Shown here: positions 60,072 to 64,000 of the stretch, in pieces
Layout: every line of letters begins with the position of its first letter
Numbering within the stretch: the first letter of the stretch is position 1
Assembly (NCBI RefSeq): GCF_009792235.1
Contig: NZ_CP046973.1
Coordinates: 5,084,001-5,148,000, forward strand
From: Microcystis aeruginosa FD4
GTDB taxonomy: Bacteria; Cyanobacteriota; Cyanobacteriia; Cyanobacteriales; Microcystaceae
Direction of reading: 5' to 3'
Length of the DNA stretch: 64,000 bases
Position numbers and translations under genes: made by a program
Notes under the pieces: generated by a model
Told to the model about the DNA's origin: nothing
Seen by the model: the letters and a program-made list of their open reading frames with translations, nothing else
Databases searched by the model: none

Positions 60072-60848
60072 TTAACTGATAAGTGATAAATTCTCACCGA
60101 AAAAGCGCCGATAGATTCCCTCTGTCACCAATTGAGCGGTGATGAGGTTAGCTAGGGCAATCATAAACAGGATCAGTATCTGGTAGGAAGCGGCGTTTAA
60201 AGGTTCACTTCCTGCCAATACCTGTCCGGTGAACATTCCGGGTAAACTGACTAAACCCACTACCATCATCTGATTGAGGGTGGGGATTAAACTAGCTCGA
60301 ATCGCTGCTTTTTGATCAGCTGCGATCGATTGTTGAGGGGTTGCCCCCAAACAAAGATGGGTTTCGATTTCCAAACGGTGACTTTTAATGGCACTGCTTA
60401 ATCTTTCCCCGGCTAAAGAGGCACTATTCATCGCTTGCCCTAACACCATCCCCGTCAAGGGAATTAAGTATTGGGGCGAGTACCATTGTTCTGGTTGAAT
60501 AATTAAAGCGATCGCATAACCTAAAGTTAGACAGCTACTAATCAATAAAGAGCCAAAAACTAGGGGTAATAAGCCTTTATCTCGGCTATCAATGCGATTT
60601 TTAGCAACAATAGTCGCAATAGTCATCATTACTGCCAAAATCCCCAGCACGGCTAGAGGATTATCCAGGGAAAAAATAACGGCGATAACGTAGCCTACCA
60701 CTAATAATTGCAAGATCGATCGACCGGTCGCTAATAATAATTGTCCCTCTAGAGCTAAATTTGACCAACGGGAGAGGAGTAAACAAATACCCATCATCCC
60801 CAAAGCCCAACCCAAATCCACCAGATTTAGTTCTACTAATCCATCCAT
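60072..60848 (-). CDS. fetB: UPF0014 (FetB-like) ABC permease
   Basis: A 258-residue membrane protein with several helices. Strings: GRSILQLLVVGYVIAVIFS, LIPLTGMVLGQAMNSASLAGERL (residues about 128-150), HLCLGATPQQSIAADQKAAIRASLIPTLNQM and VGLVSLPGMFTGQVLAGSEPLNA. FetB works with the ATPase FetA in iron export or homeostasis in Enterobacteria. No ATPase gene adjoins it here, so the partner is elsewhere. Confidence 0.88.
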   Translation of the reverse strand: MDGLVELNLVDLGWALGMMGICLLLSRWSNLALEGQLLLATGRSILQLLVVGYVIAVIFSLDNPLAVLGILAVMMTIATIVAKNRIDSRDKGLLPLVFGSLLISSCLTLGYAIALIIQPEQWYSPQYLIPLTGMVLGQAMNSASLAGERLSSAIKSHRLEIETHLCLGATPQQSIAADQKAAIRASLIPTLNQMMVVGLVSLPGMFTGQVLAGSEPLNAASYQILILFMIALANLITAQLVTEGIYRRFFGENLSLIS

Positions 60849-60974
60849 AAAAATAAAAGAAACAAATTACAACAATACTTCATCTATAAATAGCAAGTTT
60901 ATAATTATTTTTGACTAATTATTCCTTCTTTTCCCCAACAAATCCCGATTAGTCTCTAATTTGAGTGAAAGCGC

Positions 60975-62087
60975 GTGAGTAAAATTCCCCCCGTCGATTT
61001 ATCCCGTCAATACCAAGTCATCAGCGAAGAAGCTAACCATGCCGTTTTAGAAATCCTCCGTTCTGGGCGCTATATTGGCGGTGAAGCTGTGAGCGAATTA
61101 GAACGACAATTTGCCCTCTATCATGGTGTTAGCGATTCTGTTGCCTGTAATTCGGGAACCGATGCCCTTTATCTGGCACTGCGCGCCCTCGGTATTCAAG
61201 CGGGGGATGAAGTAATTACTTCTACTTTTTCGTTTATTGCCACCGCCGAAGCGATTAATTTAGTCGGGGCAGCACCGGTTTTTGTCGATATCGATATCAA
61301 TACTTTTAACCTCGATGTGGCACTGTTGGAAAAAGCGATTACTCCCCAGACTAAAGCGATTATCCCAGTACACCTTTTTGGGCAATCTGTCAATATGTCT
61401 GAGGTGGTAAATTTCGCTCGTTCTCATAATTTATTGGTGATTGAGGATTGCGCGCAAGCAACGGGAGCAGAATGGCATGGGCAGAAAGTGGGGAGTATCG
61501 GCGATATTGGCTGTTTTAGCTTCTTTCCCACCAAAAATTTAGGCGGTTGTGGCGATGGTGGCGCAATTACCACCAATAACCCCGAGTTAGCGGCACAAAT
61601 TCGCATGATTAAAGAACACGGCAGCAAGGTGCGTTATCTCCACGAGGTAATTGGGGTGAATAGCCGCTTAGATGCCATTCAAGCGGTTATTTTGCAAATT
61701 AAGCTGAAATATCTCGATTTTTGGAATAATCAACGGATCGAGATTGCCCAACGTTATCGGGAATTACTGCAACCTTTGCCTAATATCACTTTACCTGCCG
61801 CTTTAGCCGGGGGTAAGCACGTTTGGAATCAGTACACAATCCTAACGGAAAATCGTGACCAAATTCGGGCGGCTTTGCAGGAAAAAGATGTCTTATCTAT
61901 GGTTTATTATCCGATTCCCCTACATTTACAGCCGGTTTATCAGTATTTAGGCTATAAAAAAGGTGATTTACCCGTGGCTGAATTGGCCAGTGAAAAAGTG
62001 TTATCTTTACCTATGTTTCCCGATTTAAGCTGCGAGGAACAACAACAGGTAGCCTATGCGCTGAAAGATTGTTTGCATAGTTCCTAA
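60975..62087 (+). CDS. DegT/DnrJ/EryC1/StrS-family sugar aminotransferase
   Basis: A 370-residue PLP enzyme. GTG 60975 starts MSKIPPVDLSRQYQ. Strings: ACNSGTDALYLALRALGI (PLP-phosphate contact), ITSTFSFIATAEAI, VIEDCAQATGA, and FFPTKNLGGCGDGGAITT with the internal aldimine Lys. The family makes amino sugars such as dTDP-amino-hexoses for polysaccharides and lipopolysaccharide. The C-terminal half includes YYPIPLHLQPVYQYLGY, typical. It stands alone here, so its exact sugar is not given. Confidence 0.93.
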   Translation: MSKIPPVDLSRQYQVISEEANHAVLEILRSGRYIGGEAVSELERQFALYHGVSDSVACNSGTDALYLALRALGIQAGDEVITSTFSFIATAEAINLVGAAPVFVDIDINTFNLDVALLEKAITPQTKAIIPVHLFGQSVNMSEVVNFARSHNLLVIEDCAQATGAEWHGQKVGSIGDIGCFSFFPTKNLGGCGDGGAITTNNPELAAQIRMIKEHGSKVRYLHEVIGVNSRLDAIQAVILQIKLKYLDFWNNQRIEIAQRYRELLQPLPNITLPAALAGGKHVWNQYTILTENRDQIRAALQEKDVLSMVYYPIPLHLQPVYQYLGYKKGDLPVAELASEKVLSLPMFPDLSCEEQQQVAYALKDCLHSS

Positions 62088-62154
62088 GTTATCAGCGGGA
62101 ATTAGGAATTATGAATTATGAATTAAGTAGGTAGGTGTTAAAAATTGTCAGATT

Positions 62155-62173
62155 CCCCCCTTATCAAGGGGGG
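62155..62173. terminator. Hairpin behind the small peptide gene
   Basis: CCCCCCTT-ATC-AAGGGGGG folds into a strong 8-bp hairpin, 42 bp beyond the stop of the peptide gene on the minus strand and 68 bp after the DegT gene on the plus strand. A T run follows about 13 nt downstream on the minus side. Confidence 0.55.
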
Positions 62174-62214
62174 ACAATTTGGGTGCATCTCAATTGATGG
62201 TATAGTAGTCGTTA

Positions 62215-62394
62215 CTACTGTGTGATGGTAACAGTTACTACTGTCGTACCGTCTGGTTTCGTTTCTGTTTTGACTTCGACTTTAGGTTTTCCTTTTCCGC
62301 CCATGATATTTCGGTAATCGTATTCTGTAATATCTTGAACTTTATCGTATTCTGAATTGACAAGAACCAAATCAGTAATTTGAAGTTGGGACAT
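62215..62394 (-). CDS. Small double-glycine-type peptide (candidate secreted peptide or RiPP precursor)
   Basis: A 59-residue frame starting at ATG 62394, preceded by AGGAG ten bases upstream. The sequence starts MSQLQITDLVLVNSEYDK, continues DITEYDYRNIMGG and then a Lys/Gly/Pro-rich core ending TVVTVTITQ. The order of short N-terminal block, acidic stretch and Gly-Gly resembles cyanobacterial double-glycine leader peptides cleaved by C39-type ABC transporters. The core (KGKPKVEV onward) has no Cys, so a lanthipeptide is unlikely. No modification or transport gene lies in the window. It is too short to be found by length-based calling. Confidence 0.6.
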   Translation of the reverse strand: MSQLQITDLVLVNSEYDKVQDITEYDYRNIMGGKGKPKVEVKTETKPDGTTVVTVTITQ

Positions 62395-62730
62395 TGGAAT
62401 TATACTCCTAATTAAGAAAAAAGTAGTTGGTTTGAGATTGGGTTTACCTCACTCATCTGTTCCTAGATTAATCTCTTTCCCAGCAGATGACAACCCCCTG
62501 GAAGGATGATTTTTGAACATAATTCTAGTATTTTATGTTCAATTTTCAAGGACAGTCCCCAACGAGAAAATAAGGGTTTCCGGTTATTTCGCCAGCAACT
62601 TTGAGATGAAAACTGAGTTTTGCCCCCTAAATCCTGAACATAAATCAACTATTTATGTGTTTCCATTCAATTAATTTCTCAGCGCGAGTAGAGAGTGTCG
62701 ATAAGATTACTTATCCTCGTATTAGCTACA
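62395..62730. other. Gene-free stretch upstream of the peptide gene
   Basis: About 335 bp with no supportable gene; holds the leader region of the peptide gene (62215-62394). A minus-strand frame at 62463-62648 has no family features and is not called. Confidence 0.4.
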
Positions 62731-63051
62731 ATGTGTACCAATCACTTCCAAGACTTCTTTAACTATGTGGTTGACCCGGAATGGTTACGCAGTAATGTTG
62801 AGGAAGCTGTGGCTTTGCGTCAGACTCAGGCAGGCAAACCCAACAAAGCCTGGCGGGTACTGCACTGGGTTACTTATGTGGAACGTCCGGCCTTGATGGG
62901 TTTTGGTCGCGATGTGCGTAAATTGCGGGCGACGGCGGCAGGCAGTGAAAATCAAGCATTGTTGGATAAGATTGCTAAATTGGAGGAGGAAAACCAAAAA
63001 CTTGAGGAGAAACTGAATACTATCATCGATTTGTTGAAAGGGCAGCAATAA
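62731..63051 (+). CDS. Small coiled-coil protein of unknown function
   Basis: A 106-residue protein if started at ATG 62731 (MCTNHFQDFFNYVVDPEWL); a GTG at 62695 would add 12 hydrophobic residues. The middle has WRVLHWVTYVERPALMGFG and the end is a clear coiled coil (LLDKIAKLEEENQKLEEKLNTIIDLL). No catalytic motif is recognised. It is followed at once by a MITE relic. Function unknown. Confidence 0.5.
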   Translation: MCTNHFQDFFNYVVDPEWLRSNVEEAVALRQTQAGKPNKAWRVLHWVTYVERPALMGFGRDVRKLRATAAGSENQALLDKIAKLEEENQKLEEKLNTIIDLLKGQQ

Positions 63052-63054
63052 TTA

Positions 63055-63160
63055 GGGTCTGCCAAATAAATCTCAAATTAGGTGCCAGGTTTTGAGCGGT
63101 AGGGGCGAGTTGCGTTCGCCCTCTTCAAAAACCTAGCATTTTTATTGGCGAACGCAAAGC
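63055..63160. mobile_element. MITE relic
   Basis: GGGTCTGCCAAATAAATCT resembles the MITE right end in inverted form, with TAATTA just before (63049-63054). An internal TGCGTTCGCC pairs with GGCGAACGCA. The right end is lost. Confidence 0.5.
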
Positions 63161-63215
63161 GCTCGCGTAGCGAGAACGCAAAGGGTTCCGCTTCCAGGCG
63201 CGCGAGGTCATTCTG

Positions 63216-64000
63216 TTACAATATGTTGTTTTCTTGATTCTCTGAAGATTGAACGCGAAAGGGAGGCGCAACATAATCCGAAGGTAAATAATTTTCGGGA
63301 ATGGTTGTTGTATTTCCATCTCGTAGGGAGGTGTAACTGGGAGAGAGAATCTCAATCCCGGCTTCATTACACTTGTCTTGAATATTTTGATGGAGTTCTG
63401 AATAAATTATTACCATCAAATTGGGTTGGTTAGTGTAAGCGTTCAATTGATAACTGATGTAAAAATTATCTAGGCTAGTTTGCAGGACAAAAGGGGCGGG
63501 TTCTTTGAGGATATGCTCAGTTTCTAGAGCAGCTTCAATTAAGGTTGTGTGGGCTTTTCGCCAAGGCAGATCGTACCCTAGGGTAATCGTTGTCTGAATA
63601 ATTAGATATCTGTTTAATTCCCGCGAGGAAATACTAAAGTTAATCACATTACTACTTAATAAAGATGAGTTAGGAATAGTAATGATTTTATTAGTGGGAG
63701 TGCAAATGCGAATGACTAAGAAGTTTTTTTCAATTAGATCGCCAATTACATCTCCTACTTGAATATGATCTCCGATGCGAAAGGCACGGGTATATATAAG
63801 AATAATTCCACCAATAACATTGGCGATTGCCGAAGTAGAACCAAGGGATAAAAGAAGACCAAGAAAAACAGAAACACCTCGGAAAGCAGGGGAATCAAAA
63901 CCGGGCAAGTAGGGAAAAGCAACTATTGCTGCTATGGCAATAATTATGACTAATAGCAGATTGTAAGTAGGTTTAGCCCAATCAGTATAAAAACCCGGAA
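63216..64000 (-). CDS. MscS-family mechanosensitive channel, C-terminal part
   Basis: The frame is open to the window end, so the N-terminus and first helices are missing; at least 261 codons are visible. The pore helix and beta domain are clear: GLLLSLGSTSAIANVIGGIILIYTRAFRIGD, then VGDVIGDLIEKNFLVIRICTPTNKIITIPNSSLLSSNVINFS. The C-terminal cytoplasmic cage follows. MscS channels release solutes on osmotic downshock. The family contains larger cyanobacterial members, and the missing N-terminus may be long. Confidence 0.92.
   Translation of the reverse strand, partial: PGFYTDWAKPTYNLLLVIIIAIAAIVAFPYLPGFDSPAFRGVSVFLGLLLSLGSTSAIANVIGGIILIYTRAFRIGDHIQVGDVIGDLIEKNFLVIRICTPTNKIITIPNSSLLSSNVINFSISSRELNRYLIIQTTITLGYDLPWRKAHTTLIEAALETEHILKEPAPFVLQTSLDNFYISYQLNAYTNQPNLMVIIYSELHQNIQDKCNEAGIEILSPSYTSLRDGNTTTIPENYLPSDYVAPPFRVQSSENQENNIL

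Noticed and set aside
62463..62648. 61-residue minus-strand ORF
   Set aside because: No ribosome binding site, no resemblance to a known family, and low coding character.

Overview
The window looks like a chromosomal segment of a bloom-forming unicellular cyanobacterium, most likely Microcystis. The reasons are many GCGATCGC (HIP1-type) octamers, several cyanobacterial marker families (DUF1830, DUF3086, DUF3119, DUF3370, a stand-alone PCP_red protein, NADP-type gap2, the CcdA/Ccs1 cytochrome c pathway), and a heavy load of 213-214 bp MITEs, toxin-antitoxin modules, CHAT proteases and simple-sequence repeats. This is judged from the sequence alone; no database was searched.

Layout. 1-3.2 kb: a secreted protein cut by the window edge, a VapBC-like module with a decapitated toxin, an AbrB/Doc module and a partly duplicated DUF2283 module. 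3.3-6.5 kb: an exported TPR-CHAT protein. 6.5-7.6 kb: three MITEs. 7.6-14 kb: CLC-CBS-Usp chloride transporter, DUF1830, isoaspartyl peptidase and FtsW. 14-14.8 kb: three more MITEs. 14.9-21 kb: a two-gene operon (HTH/DUF4384-like protein plus a 1125-residue TPR-CHAT protein), divergent from an RTX-repeat protein. Between them lies a striking 70-bp array of helically phased decamers. 21-22.9 kb: mobile-element rubble (a tnpB split by a MITE, a group II intron relic, a truncated MITE). 23-31.9 kb: housekeeping genes (tsaE, aqpZ, trm1, a frameshifted DUF3086 gene, DUF3119, a metal ABC ATPase, ftsY, Uma2, PCP_red, moaA). 31.9-34.9 kb: IS and toxin relics, a DTGF aspartic-protease pair, a higBA module and two MITEs. 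35-51 kb: core genes (DUF3370, TolB-like, tRNA-Asp, glgP, two crcB, rsmA-ispE, ureD, mutM, ccdA-ccs1, a peptide ABC transporter). 51-55.9 kb: an accessory island with DUF433 and a truncated DUF5615 toxin, a NACHT NTPase with a small partner, and higBA. 55.9-64 kb: murB, murC, gap2, fetB, a DegT-family aminotransferase, a small double-glycine-type peptide and mscS (cut by the window end).

Most noteworthy candidates. (1) A NACHT STAND protein with a Gly-rich membrane tail follows a small gene that shares its N-terminal QAG(R/C)D motif and has an in-frame stop: a possible NLR-type immunity pair. (2) The TPR-CHAT/HTH-DUF4384 operon has a phased decamer array in its promoter region. (3) A 59-residue peptide gene with a good ribosome binding site ends its leader in Met-Gly-Gly, like secreted double-glycine peptides. 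(4) Three antitoxin loci keep only the first 12-24 codons of the toxin. (5) One MITE superfamily with conserved ends, TANNTA target duplications and three unrelated cores has inserted tandemly, inside tnpB, into another repeat and onto the stop codon of higA.

How the genes work together. rsmA-ispE, ccdA-ccs1, the SBP-permease-VOC run, the crcB pair and the TA pairs have operon-like spacing. The murB and murC genes lie close together but are separated by a repeat array. Many intergenic spaces consist of tandem short repeats such as CAGTAAACAGTAAT, GGAGTCTC and CCCCACTTC units.
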